Origin: Anthonomus grandis grandis
Lineage: Eukaryota; Arthropoda; Insecta; Coleoptera; Curculionidae
Assembly (NCBI RefSeq): GCF_022605725.1
Contig: NC_065557.1
Location: forward strand, 22,695,256-22,759,255
Length of the DNA: 64,000 bases
Direction of reading: 5' to 3'
Shown here: positions 32,985 to 44,456 of the stretch, in pieces
Layout of the letters: the number at the start of each line of letters is the position of its first letter
Position numbering within the stretch: position 1 is the stretch's first letter
Translations under genes and position numbers: made by a program
Notes under the pieces: generated by a model
Told to the model about the DNA's origin: nothing
The model's database searches: none
The model's input: the letters and a program-made list of their open reading frames with translations, nothing else

Positions 32985-33330
32985 CTGTTAGCTCCTGTCA
33001 ATTTTGCCAAGCAAGATGGCCGACATACGATTCATTTTCACCATACAAACTTCATACATCTGACTGTATCTATCATCAAATATTTCTCTAGAAAATATAC
33101 CAACATACAACCAGCAAGTCTTGGTCAAAGCAATTATGTCACAATTCTCTGACAGAAGGTTGGTATAGAAAGTCTCTGTCTTTGTCCTTAGGCCTCGGAC
33201 ATTCTGGTAATACACTTTGCAGGACTTATTATTCGCAGTGTTTTGTATTATTGTATGTTTTGAGGGACTGTCTTCACTGTCTGTGACAAGTTCCTCCGAT
33301 TCCGAAAAAAATCAGATTTCTTTCTGTAAC
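32985..33330 (-). mobile_element. LINE endonuclease start fragment (minus)
   Basis: The minus-strand frame from 33215 reads MYYQNVRGLRTKTETF, LLSENCDIIALTKT, the conserved N-terminal strand and helix of APE-type LINE endonucleases. Upstream codons, in an adjacent frame, have a short acidic/Ser-rich stretch and NKSCKVYYQNV. The fragment ends soon after FDDRYSQMYE. No polymerase follows. It is a CR1/Jockey-type piece, with nothing else of the element nearby. Confidence 0.7.
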
Positions 33331-34758
33331 AACTTTAACACAAATTACTTTAGTAAATAAATTAATCCAGTAGAAATGCGATTTGGTCGCATGGGTGACG
33401 TGTTGTGAGTATTCTGTCTTAGGAAAGACGTCTAAACCATTTAAACGCAATAAATCTAAAGTAAGTAACGACCATATATAATAGTAAACAACATATAAAT
33501 AAATCAAAACTTAAGGGCGCGGTCTATGCGTACGAAGACGAAATATTAACAATTCTCTTAACTTGAGATACCGTGCTAAAATATGGGATACTCTGTTACG
33601 TAATTGTAGAGTGGAGCGGATGCAGCTGGTTTTGAATTTTTGTAGCTGGTAAAAATACTATAACATGATTGTTAAAATTTACTTTAGGGTCAAAGAAGAT
33701 GCTCATATATTTTTGAGTTGTAGACATTACGAGCTATGATTACTCGTAAGCTATGATCTGATTTGTCTCTTAACTGATATATCGTGTTCCTTATGGAAAT
33801 ATATATCCTATTGCTAATAATTACTTCGAGTAGTTTTGAATACGCAAAGACGATACTTATAGATTTATACTTAATAACTTTTGTTTTTCATCACCATTTT
33901 TGTATATTGGGATGACGCTACTTCCTTTCCATTTATAGGCATATATATCCATGTGCTTAAGCAAATATCAAATATAAAAGTTAAAAGTAACAATAAAATT
34001 AATACAAAACTTAGTAATAAAGAGGTAGATCTTTTGCTGTAGATTTGCTAATTTTTATAGTCTCCCTAAAGAAGCATTACTTGACAGATTATTTGGCATT
34101 TACACTCTACAAATCTGCAACTCCAAAGAAAATATAAATAGATAAAAAAAGATAATCTTTTAGGTCTAAGGAATCTGCTAAAATGTCATAAAAAGATTTT
34201 TCCTAAAATAATGTTGAGTTGAATAATTATGGAATTACTTTAACATATATTTACAATAAATCGGTCACATTTCATATCGTTAACTTGATACAAAACAGTC
34301 GTAATAATGATATTTTGACCTATGGTGCACGACTAAAATTAAATCCATTTGAAAAAATCTTATTTCTCCTTTTAGAAAGAAATAAATTTTTTATAATTAT
34401 AAATTTATAAATATGATGATTATAGAAGATTCTAATCTTTTGCTAGTATATATTTGGTAATAAAAACAGCGGTAAAATAATTTGATGACCGATGGTTAAT
34501 ATATGCGCATGTAGATTATAATCAGCTAGTTAGACTAACATATTATAGTATTTCGAAAACGCAGACCTCGTTTAAATATGCATAGCAATTAAAAGGTAGT
34601 TCGTGACCACACATCAAACTTAAGCGAGTTTTTTTTTAAAGATAAATGTTTTTTTATGAAAGGATCATTTGTTGACTCTTTATCTTTGTTTATGGTTGTT
34701 TTATATTTGAGAAATTTTTATTCCTATGCTTAGTTTGGAAGAGATGACCGTTTAGAGA
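33331..34758. other. AT-rich region upstream of the receptor-like exon
   Basis: No gene recognised. It presumably contains the promoter of the gene whose exon starts at 34759. No core promoter could be placed. Confidence 0.45.
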
Positions 34759-35007
34759 ATGTATATCATCAAATTTCCAATTCTGATTAAAAATTTATTT
34801 CGGACCGAAAACACAAAAAAGACTATCTATCAGTGTTTTAAGCCTGTTTTGCAAATTTCATCTATAGGAGGAATATGCACAATTGTAGAACGCAAAAATA
34901 AATATGTTGTTTCCAGAGTTTTAGTTATATTTCAGGGAGCAATGATATTACTGAATCTTGCCCATCTTGTGTTAGTGCCTAACGCTATGGGTAATTCTTG
35001 GTTAATG
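34759..35007 (+). CDS. Gustatory-receptor-like protein, exon 1
   Basis: The first exon of a likely insect chemoreceptor (7tm_7 superfamily), a ligand-gated cation channel of chemosensory neurons. The 83-codon exon begins MYIIKFPILIKNLF. It continues TIYQCFKPVLQISSIGG (the cytoplasmic lead-in typical of gustatory receptors) and ends with a hydrophobic helix VLVIFQGAMILLNLAHLVLV, presumably the first membrane segment. A donor GTAAGTAGG follows at 35008 in phase 0. The next recognisable exon of the same phase lies at 62495. The identity is based on pattern, not on a unique signature, and the start codon is the first in frame. Confidence 0.6.
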
Positions 35008-36389
35008 GTAAGTAGGTTTCGAATTTTCTGACTTTATTCAGTGTATGGTTATGCCCAGTACCTATTACGACTTAAAAGTTACTGCTAGTTCAATAAATCG
35101 ACAGAACCTCTATTGGTTTCTGAAAATGATGTTTTTTATTCAGGGTCATAATGCTTAGAAAGCAATGACTTGACATTTTGTTTTATGGTGTCATGGACGA
35201 GAGAGCACTTTACAAATTCAAGAAATGGAATCAGAGGCCGAAGAAAAACTAATTGCGTTTCGTTAAAATGCTCACGCCACTAAGTAATCGATTCTCCATT
35301 TGGCCATTTGTAAATGTACAAAAAATAATTTATCGGAAAATTAAAGCTTTGAATTCTACATGTCTTGTTACCATTTAATACTAACAGCGAATTTTGTAGC
35401 TGCTTATATTGTATTCCATAGAGTAAATTAATTATATTTAGAATAGGATATACAGGGTGTTTTCAAAGTTGAGTTATTTATTTGAATACGTAGAACTCGT
35501 CAAATATACCAAAAATCACCTATATAAAAGTTGCATAATAAGAGAATTACTTCACATTATTAAAGGGTTAATCGAAAATAATATTCTGGTGTCCACGAAA
35601 TAAATCACAATAATTTTTAGTGCGCCCTTGAAGTTCTTCCGGAATATTCATTGCTCCATCATGATGCAACAATTCTTTCAAATAGCCCCACAAAAAAATC
35701 GCAAATCGTTGAATATAGGAAGCGAGGAGGCCTCAAGAAATAGATCTATTCCACTACTATTTATATATTCGAAAACTCAAAGTAGCGCCACATATTCTGT
35801 CTTACATTTAGAGGAATCTAGAGGATTAAGGCATATAATTAAAAAAATTATATGAAATATAAATTGTTAGAACCTTATCGAAAATCTCTGCCTTAGATTA
35901 TGCACTATAACATTTCTTCCCAATAGCCTTATTGCCGTTCTAAAGTAGGTATCTCGGGAAGTGCATCTCTACATATTAGATGAATATCGGATTCAACTCT
36001 AGTAGGCATCCAAGCTATGGAGTTGAGACCATATCATTTTTACCATTTCAGACTTGACCTTGAGACCATTATCGAATTTATATAGATTCTATAGGACACA
36101 TATAGGTTTCGAGCGAAATGTTGTTGGTACTATGACAAAAAATGCCACAAATGATTGTTCAAAAATCAATTTGTTAATTCTTCTTTAATGTTAACTGACC
36201 CTAACTAAAAGACTTTATGAACGCCACGGCACACGTACAGGGTATTCAAAATTTGGTGAAAATATTTTAAGTGCGCATTGTTGGAGTCAAAATAAAACTT
36301 TTTTTCCTATAAACATGGATTCCTAAAATGAACTCCCTCAGAGCTACCTCCCACGAAAATTGCTTGAAGGAAATCGGTTATTTGGAACA
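35008..36389 (+). other. Start of presumed receptor intron 1
   Basis: AT-rich. Two short ACAGGGTGTTTTCAAAG- and ACAGGGTATTCAAAA-type sequences near 35453 and 36238 resemble the outer ends of mariner-like elements. No transposase was recognised with either. Confidence 0.45.
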
Positions 36390-36419
36390 CCTGACTACAG
36401 TTGTGCGTAAAATCTTTTA

Positions 36420-38310
36420 AAAATTTGAAAGTCCCTGTCTTTTTGAGTTGTTATTACATCATTATAATATTTTTCATCATCTGCACCAAGTGTACCATAC
36501 CAAATAGCCATTTACTTGCTTTGCCTACTATATTAAATAGTCCTCTTTTGACCATATCATTAGGCTCAAGATTTAATAGTTTATCTTGTGTAATATTTAT
36601 TAAATATTCTGTTCTTAATATTAAACTGTGAGTAAGACCTATTATAAAACTTACAGGGTTTGAAGATTTTCCTGGATTAATTTGATTTTTTAATTTATTA
36701 AACTGTATTCGAATATTACTAAGTTGCTGTTTTATTAAAGTTGTATCTATGTAATGCAAGAAACTATGTTTAGTATATATTATTTTAGATGGTCTTAGAG
36801 AGATAGGAAGAATAGGATTTTTTATGGTAATTAATTTAAAATCGTCTCTTAAAGTGCTTGGAATATTACAAGCATCAGCGTCAGTGTCTCTTCAAGTGCA
36901 TTTTTATCCTCCTGTAAAGATTTGTCTTGTTTGGTCTTAGGTCTTCGAGCAAGGTTTTTATGATATGTTCCAGAATTAGTTTTTAATTTTATTGATGTTT
37001 GATCCTTTACAACAGTTTTCTTAAATTTAGGTAATGATTTATTACGTAGTTTTGTTCTAATATAAGCGGGTTTAGAAGGTTCAAAATCTGAAGCTTCGTC
37101 ACGATTAAAGTTTCTTTTGTCTATAATTTATTTTTTTATAGCTTGGTTATTTTGTGCTATATTATCATAAATCTTTTGACAAGTTTCTTTGTGTGTTTGA
37201 ATATGATCGGATACAATAATGTGATCATTAAGATCAAAAGGGTTGTTATTATTTAGATGCCCTTTAACAATTTCAAAAATAGTAAATTTAGTTACACTAT
37301 GAATGGAATTATTAAGATTTCTTATCATTTCATCTATATCGCTGGGTTCATTTATAACAGAGAAAGTTTCTAAAGTGTTTATATCAATTTTCCGTTTCTC
37401 AATGACTAGATTTCTGAATAGAGCATCAGCGGCTTGATTTTGTTTACCTTTTTGATATTTAATAAAATAATCAAATTCTTTTAGTTTCAATTGCCATCGA
37501 ACTAAGCGGTTCTTAGGTTCTTTAAGAGAATAAACCCATACTAATGGTTTGTGATCACATAACACCGTGAATTTGTGACCGAATACGTATGTTCGAAAAT
37601 ATTTACAGCCAAAAAATATTACTTATAACTCTTTCTCAATTGTAGAGTAATTTATTTCTGCTGGATTTAGTGTATGAGAGGCATAACTAATGAGGTGTCG
37701 ATTTCGAGATAATATGGCACCTATTGCAAAATTAGAAGCATCTTAAGTAAGTTCAAATGGTTTTGTGAAATCTGGGTACGCTAATAGAGGTTCTAAGGTT
37801 AAAATTGTTTTACATAATTTAAAGTAATCAATAAATTCTTTCTTATGGATTACTCTTTCATTTTTCCTTAAACATTAAGTAAGAGGTTTTGTAATTTTGA
37901 CAAAGTTTTTAATAAACTTGCGATAATAGCCAAGTAAGGCTAAGAATTGTTTAATTTCTTTCTGGGTTCGAGGAATAGGAAAGTTCTGTATAGCTGAAAT
38001 CTTTTTCGGATTAGGTTTAATTCCTTGTCGTGTCGCAACGTGACCTAAAAACTCAACTTCTTTTTTAAAAAATTCACATTTGTCAATTTCTATTTTTAAT
38101 TTTGCTTCCCTTATTGCTGAAAATACTAATTTCAAATTAGAATATGTTCTTGGGAGACTTGTACTGAAGATTATTATGTCATCCATGTATACCATACATA
38201 TTTTATTTTGAAGGTCTTTTAAAATTTCATCCATTACACGTTGGAAGGTACTAGGGGCATTTTTTAAACCAAAAGGCATTCTAAGAAATCATAATGACCA
38301 TTTTCTATAG
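36420..38310 (-). mobile_element. Gypsy/errantivirus remnant (RT, RNase H, integrase end, env start)
   Basis: On the minus strand the order is reverse transcriptase (38279-37875: MPFGLKNAPSTFQRVMD, VYMDDIIIF), then RNase H with stops (YDASNFAIGAI, YSTIEKEL). Next is RNase H/connection (37565-37430: LCDHKPLVWVYSLKEP), a jump directly to the integrase end (NSIHSVTKFTIFE), then its C-terminal tail. An env start follows (36759-36454) with the furin-like KRGL segment and the following hydrophobic region. The central integrase is deleted and both ends are truncated; no LTRs remain. It is related to, but not the same copy as, the two full elements further right. Confidence 0.85.
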
Positions 38311-39049
38311 AAATACTTTAACTCACTATTGCAGATATATGATTTACATCAAACTATAAATGAACCCACTAGAAAATAAGCACTTTTGGACGTTGTTATT
38401 GGTTCTAACTTGGATATTTTAACAAATAGTCGAGTCGATCCTTCGATTATGATTGCCGGTCATTCTCTGATTTGGTGCGAGCTCAATTTATTTATTGGAA
38501 AGCCCAAACCATTTTCTGTATCCTATAGAGATTTCGAAAACTATAACAATAATGCATTCTACCAAAGTCTTCTTAGTACTCCTTTTGACAACATTATTTA
38601 TTTACCTTCTGTTGATCAAAAGGTAAATATATTTAACATGCTTATTATTAATTTATTTAATCTGCACGCACCTCTAATAACTGTTCTAATAACAAAAAAA
38701 AAAGAGCACCCTGGTTAACGCCTAATGTTAAATATGTAATGAAACTCCGTGATAAGGCATTGTCAAATTATAAAAGAAAAAAGTCGGATGCCTCCTGAGA
38801 ATATTATCGGCAATTGAGAAATTATGCAACAACTGCTATTGCAAATAAAAAAAAGGTCTGCCTCCAGAATAGTTTTGTTAACAAAGACTTTTGAGACCAG
38901 AAAAAAATCAAAGACCAAGAAAACTTGGAGAATTTTGAGAGACCTAAATGTCGGTACAGGTGCTAATAAAGATATTCCTAAACAGCTTAGTAACGTAAAA
39001 ATTATTAGTTCACCCGGTATAACACACGCGTTTCTTGGTAAATTATTAA

Positions 39050-39590
39050 TATTTAAACTCGACCTATCTTACATTTCCTTACACTCTTACTACAACGTCC
39101 CTTCCATAAAACATGGCTCTTTTATCTTATTGATGCCTCGGGGCGACAGGAGTGAGCTATTTGATCGAGGTCATCCGCCAAAAACCTTAATACGGAACAT
39201 GTGTGCGATACCGGAAAGCAGTAGTACTACAGCAATCATTTAATCGGTACCTAAATCTCATACGAGATAATACCGAAGTGCGTCACGTCTTTGTTGATTT
39301 AATGAAATCTGATTGGGGTGTTCCTTATATTAACATCCTTTACTTCATTTATTACTAGGGTAAGTCGAGTCATTTTTTCCTCTCACCCTAAATTGTGTCT
39401 ATTCTTCTTTTGTTTCTATTTTATTCCGCTTATTACATAATCGCTAAGGGTGTGCATCAAAAATAGAAGGATCACCTTATTTCAGTGTGTCTGGAGCAGC
39501 GTCTCTATTTTTTCACAGTCTGGCCTTGATAACTTGATAAATAATTAAGATTGAAATAGCCTTGATTTAATTAATTAAACATATATTATA
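39050..39590. other. Unassigned insert in the LINE
   Basis: The segment interrupts the LINE between linker and polymerase. Its frames do not fit either side. I could not identify it. Confidence 0.4.
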
Positions 39591-39974
39591 AACAGACCCG
39601 AAACAGATTTCTATAAGTACCATAAAAAACCTGGTGTTACTGATTTCGAGTTCCAGCTAGCAACTATTAATGACATACGCGCTGCATACTATTAATTTAA
39701 TCCGAGGCTGTTGGAACAAATGGGATAGGCCTGTCGATGTTATTAAGATATTGCCCAAATATTTTTCTATGTATACCACATATTATTAATTATAGCATCG
39801 AATCAGTCACGTTTGCTGAGCCTTGGAAGCGATCATTTCTGCTTCCCCTGTCTAAGGTCGCTTGTCCGGAAAACTTGACTGTTCTACGGCCTGTCGAAGG
39901 TTTTTGAGAGGGTCTTGGAGGGACAAATAAATCTGCATGTACAGAAAAACAGTGTACTCCCATGACATACTGCG

Positions 39975-40721
39975 TTGGTCCTCCTGGACTATTCGAAGGC
40001 CTTCGACAGGATAAACCACGAGTTGGTGATGGCTATCTTGTCATATCTTGGTTTCACTAGCAGTGCCTATCGGCTTATTGGTAATTATCTGGCTTGTAGA
40101 TGGCAGTCGGTCATGGTGAATGGTACCCAGTCCGAATACTTAAATATTGAACATAGTGTGTCACAGGGATCTATTATGGGTCCCCTATTCTTTTGTCTGT
40201 ACACATCCCAACTAACTTCAAAGCTCAAATTTGTCACAGTACATCAGTATGCAGACGATACACAAATTTGTATTACATTCAAACCTGAAGACGTAGCTGA
40301 AGCAAATAACAAAATAAATACTGATCTCCAATTACTATTTAATACTTCTCTAAACCATTGTCTAAAATTAAATCCAAAAAAATGCCAAGACTTACTGTTC
40401 GGATCGAAAACTGTTAGAAAGAGATTCTCGTATCTCCTTAACTTGCAGATAAATAGCAAAATTTTATTATACCGTGATACCTACAAACATTTGGGTTTAT
40501 TGATTGATTCCGATCTTAGATTCTGTGAGCACATAAATTATTGTATAAAAAAACCTTACTCTAACCTCAAACTTATTTACAGCCAAAGACTTTTCTCTTC
40601 TCTTTCTTTTTTTTTCTCGAAAAATCTCTCTTTAAATAACAAATTAAAAAGGATCCCTGCGACTCGCTGGTGCTTTCGCATTTTGATTTTTGGTGTTCGG
40701 TTTACGAGCCATGTTTGGTAG
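39975..40721 (+). pseudogene. LINE reverse transcriptase, main frame
   Basis: A 248-codon uninterrupted part with all three palm motifs (DYSKAFD, QGSIMGPLFF, YADDTQ) and primer-grip sequence (HLGLLIDSDLRF). It catalyses target-primed reverse transcription in an intact element. Upstream and downstream frames are shifted, so the whole ORF2 is not functional. Confidence 0.85.
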
Positions 40722-41359
40722 AGATAGAAAAAAGGCGGATACAATTAATTCAAAATTGTTGTCTTCGTTTAATTGGTAGAATAAGAAAATATGATAGAAA
40801 AGTAAATGCAAAACGGGAAGAGATAGGCTGGATGAATATGTGTGAAAAAAGGTTAATTCATAGTTTGTTCTGTATCACAAAATAATATTCAAGAAACTTC
40901 CTTTATATTTGTATCAAAATGTTTGATTTAGATATGACACACATAACTTAGATCTAAGGCACAAAAAAAATATTTCCCCACCTATACACCGGACTACTCT
41001 ATTCGAACGCTCATTTTCTTATCAAATTTCTAAATATTATAACAAAGTTTCAGCCGAACTCAAAATTTTACGTGCGCCCTCTTTTAGAGAATAATTCAAT
41101 CAATAATATAACTTACTTGCGTTTTTGTTGTATTTCTATTTGATTTACCACCAAATTCAAAGCCCGACAGCCGATTTTTAATGTATATACTATTGAACTG
41201 TATTTTTTTTAGACGAATTTTTGTATATTCATTTTGTATATATCATAAAGTGCTATATATAAATACATTACATAAACTTGCACCCAAAGGTTAAGATAGG
41301 AGGCTTACTTCAACTTCACCGTTTTTAAAAATTTGTAATAATTTTTTACAATAAAGTCT

Positions 41360-41410
41360 TTATTATTATTATTATTATTATTATTAATATTATTATTAAT
41401 ATTATTATTA
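41360..41410. repeat. TTA/TTAATA microsatellite
   Basis: Tandem TTA units with two AATATTATT variants. It is probably the 3-prime tail of the LINE that ends here. Confidence 0.85.
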
Positions 41411-42245
41411 TCATATACTCTGGTCCGCAAAATTAAACGGACAACGAAAATTTGGTTCAAATTCAATCCTTAATAACTTTTTCAGTCGATTCTCATAATT
41501 TTTATCGAATTTTAGGCCGTTTTATTGCCATCATTTTTTTATATCGAAGCTACAAAGATTTTCAATGGATTTGTTATTATATAGGGGTTAATAAAGAGTG
41601 GAATTGCACTTAAACTTTTAAGCAGCCTATGGAAAAAAATCATAACCGAATCATGAAACTTTTTGATGCATTTTCAAGCCCCATCTTTTCTTATCAACTC
41701 GTCTTTTGATTCATTTCGATATCTGTATTCTTAAAGAATAAGGCTTAAAGGCAACAATGGAATAATGCTTTATAAGCAATAAAAATTAAAAAAGAATTGA
41801 TAATGGCGGTATTAAAGATAACTCTCATTCTTTCGGGCATAGATTCAATTTAAGAATCGCATCTTGACGTATTTGTTGCCACTCATTTATCAGTGCTTCT
41901 TCTAACCCGGCCAGTTTGAAACTCGCCATAGTTTTGCCTAACTCTTCTTCCCATTATATTTCACAGCTGCTCAATAGGGTTGCGGTCTGGACTTGGGAAC
42001 CAGCTTAATACATGAACTTCCACATCGATTATTGCGGTCGAGCATTGTCGTGCATCAAGATAAAATAGTCTCCTATAAATGGCTCATAACGCACCTGATG
42101 TTCTTCTAAGCACTCCCTAATGTATTTAATAACCCGCTTGAAGTGTACCAAGGTCTGTACAGACTTCTAATGAAATACCACCCACAGTCCCCACACCATC
42201 ACCCTTTCACCACCAAATTGCACTCTAGGGAGAGATACAATTTTG
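41411..42245 (-). mobile_element. Tc1-like transposon fragment
   Basis: The left end at about 41420 (CTGGTCCGCAAAATTAAACGG) looks like a Tc1-family terminal repeat. On the minus strand between about 42240 and 41840 the transposase reads LPRVQFGGERVMVWG, then MHDNARPQ (second catalytic Asp), a degraded third motif (PSPDRNPIEQ in a shifted frame, where the family has PDLNPIEHLW), then LEEALINEWQQI. The N-terminal DNA-binding half and the other end are missing. Multiple frameshifts are present. Confidence 0.75.
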
Positions 42246-42484
42246 AGAGTATAGTAGATTAGATTTAGTATTTTAGATTAGTATTAGATTAGTATTTAGA
42301 ATAGGTTTAGAGAGTATAACAGATTAGTTTTGTTAAGATTTTTCGCAAAATTTGATTAATGAAAGTGAGTTTTTGGGCAAAAGTAAAAAGAAAGCGTCTG
42401 CAAGCTAAAGAACTGTGAAAAATGGCCGCATTTTACATGACATATCAGATCACAGAACACAAATATATAAATATAGTATATATA
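42246..42484. other. Spacer with TTAGATTAGTATT repeats
   Basis: Short imperfect tandem units at about 42257-42310, then AT-rich DNA ending in TATATA, which is the target site of the LTR element. Confidence 0.55.
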
Positions 42485-42750
42485 TGTTATATTGGATCTT
42501 CCCATGCACGTGGGCGACCTTTCTCATGAGAACCGCTAAGTCAGCATCCTTGAATCGGATCACACCATATTATGGAATCTACAGTTCTCACGTAGTCAGC
42601 AGTTAGATTTAGTATAAATAGGTTTAAGTTTTATTGTAAAATATAGATTAATTACAGAATATTTATAGGCAGAAACTATGTCCGTTTAAATTTTAATATT
42701 TAATAAATAGTTTTTTTTTAAAAGTGGTTCTTGAGTTGTGCGAGATAACA
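42485..42750 (+). repeat. 5-prime LTR of element 1
   Basis: 266 bases, starting TGTTATATTGG and ending GAGATAACA. It contains AATAAATAG near its end, a possible polyadenylation signal. Nearly identical to 50137-50402. Confidence 0.93.
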
Positions 42751-42753
42751 ATT

Positions 42754-42771
42754 TGGCGCAGTCGAGGTAGG
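42754..42771 (+). other. Primer binding site of element 1 (tRNA-Ser-like)
   Basis: TGGCGCAGTCGAGGTAGG, three bases after the LTR. It resembles the tRNA-Ser-complementary primer site of 17.6/297-type Gypsy elements. Confidence 0.75.
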
Positions 42772-43192
42772 ATCTGTCAACGCTGTTAGAACAGGAGAAT
42801 TTCCACTAGTAGCGGCGGATTCCATCCCTTAACAGAAGAACCTGCCAAGAGAAGTCTAACTGGGACGTCTTCAGGAGGAACAAAAGCATTTTAACCACCT
42901 GGCAGTCGAACGAGAACACGGCTCTCATGGAGTATTATTTTTTGTAAGTAAAGAATCGTCTCGTTTATATTATTTGTTTTTTCATTGATTTTAAACATTT
43001 TTATTATTATTATTTTTTTTTGTGTTTTGATAATTCGAAACTGTTCGATTTTTCAAAAATTATTGTCCTTGAACCTATTCCCTGAAATAAAATAAAATTT
43101 TTTAGATACTTAACTTTAACCAATTTTTCCTTAACGTACTCAAGTAATTGAATTGGTATATTTTCTTTTGCATTTTAAGTAAATTTAACAAA
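42772..43192 (+). other. Leader of element 1
   Basis: Untranslated leader between the primer site and the gag start. No gene recognised. It may hold the packaging signal and a splice donor for env, but neither can be assigned by eye. Confidence 0.6.
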
Positions 43193-44456
43193 ATGACCGA
43201 ACAAGGTCAAGAACGTTTTCAAGATGCGAACATCAGTGTTGAGGTAGAGCCTTATAAGCTCTCTGAAATATTTTCGATTGTACCCGAGTTTGAGGGTGAT
43301 CAAATTTTTTTAAGCAATTTTATTAATGCGTGCGATTGCGCATACGATATGGCAAACGCACAACAAAAAGTATTTTTAGTCATTCATATTAAAAATAAAC
43401 TTAGAGGTAGGGCAGCGCAATTAATTAGTTCTACGCGAACCCCATGTCATATATTGAAATTAAACAACTCTTGAATTTACATTTTGGTGACTCAAGAGAC
43501 TTGTCTTCGCTTATACAAGACCTGCAACGCCTGTAAAGCAACTACCGGGCGAATCGCCACTTACATTCTTTAACCGTTTACAAGTTTTGAACGCAAAAAT
43601 GCATTTGTGCATCCAAAAATCACCTTTATTACCAACTAAAGAACAAAAATTAGCACAAACCACATTAATTGAGACTATGGCTCTAAATACCTTGTTAACG
43701 GGTCTGGAACACCGTCTAGGATAACTCATTCGAGCTAGCAACCCTTCTACACTTTTAGAAGCCCAATCCAGAATCCGTAGGGAGCTTCAGCTTTCATATT
43801 TTGAGAATCAGAAAATTTCGAAACCCGCTATGCAGAGGCCAACAACTCAACCAATGATGCCAAGGCAAACCCAATTGCCTAAATGTGGAATTTGTGGTCG
43901 TATTGGTCATATTACCAATCAATGTCGTTTTAACTCGCCTTCTTATGGTGACCCACAGGTATTTCAACGTCATAATCCTAACCCACCAAATTTCTGTCAT
44001 CAACCACAATAAGGTGTAAATGGAAATAGTTTTTTGCAACAACAATGGAGAACCAACAATGGAAACCAGAACAGGAATTTTGGAAATGCTAATCCAAATC
44101 AGGTCCAAAATCATCCTTCCTTTAGTCAAAACAAACCCCAGTATTCCCAGCCGCAGCAGAGGACACACCATGTGCACTATGAACAACCCCAGGAGGAATA
44201 CGACCCGAATTACTCTTTGCAACACGAGTCGGATCATCAATCCTATGCTGAAAATTCTGGCGATTACTATAATTATTCTCTTGATGTACCTATTCATACT
44301 AATGACTATCAGGATTTTCTCACGCTTCCAACTACCAGCCAACCCCCAGAAAGCAACACCCAGGACCCAGTAGCCGAACTTCAGTCGCAGATACAGACCC
44401 TAAATCTGGACAACATGGACCCAAACCTAAACTTTCCGGAACAACACTTCATTTAA
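43193..44456 (+). pseudogene. Element 1 gag, broken
   Basis: The structural polyprotein of the element. It starts MTEQGQERFQDANIS, with capsid-like sequence to about 43440. A frameshift follows near 43450-43520, then PLTFFNRLQVLNAKM and an in-frame TAA near 43721. A nucleocapsid-type zinc knuckle CGICGRIGHITNQC lies near 43885. After another TAA at 44010 there is a Gln/Asn/Pro-rich tail to 44456. The zinc knuckle and tail share one frame. Gag is thus dead, with one shift and two stops. It overlaps pol at its end (see the slippery heptamer). Confidence 0.85.
44420..44426 (+). promoter_or_regulatory. Candidate -1 ribosomal frameshift heptamer
   Basis: C-CCA-AAC lies in the gag frame (codons CCA 44421, AAC 44424) about 30 bases before the gag stop. 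A -1 slip there moves exactly into the pol frame, which reads on into the protease. The pattern fits X-XXY-YYZ. A downstream pseudoknot was not verified. Confidence 0.6.

Larger units (their letters stand above)
38330..41410 (+). mobile_element. CR1/Jockey-type LINE with (TTA)n tail
   Basis: The element is 5-prime truncated inside the endonuclease. It starts DVVIGSNLDILTNSR with the Asp-His-type motif IAGHSLIWCEL. The linker (38700-39000) follows. An unassigned segment at about 39050-39590 interrupts it. Polymerase resumes with KVFERVLEGQI (39895), motif A LLDYSKAFDRINHELVMA, motif B SQGSIMGPLFF, motif C YADDTQ and thumb. The 248-codon frame 39975-40721 is the longest intact part. A frameshift joins it to 40670-40885 (RIQLIQNCCLRLIG). 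It ends in a TTA microsatellite at 41360-41410. The left edge abuts the Gypsy remnant. Confidence 0.85.

Noticed and set aside
41360..41410. Tandem TTA units as a CRISPR-like array
   Set aside because: It is a simple microsatellite at a LINE tail; there are no spacers.
43794..44342. 182-codon minus-strand frame opposite gag
   Set aside because: It is a shadow of the Gln/Asn-rich gag frame; hydrophobic content comes from the complement of those codons.
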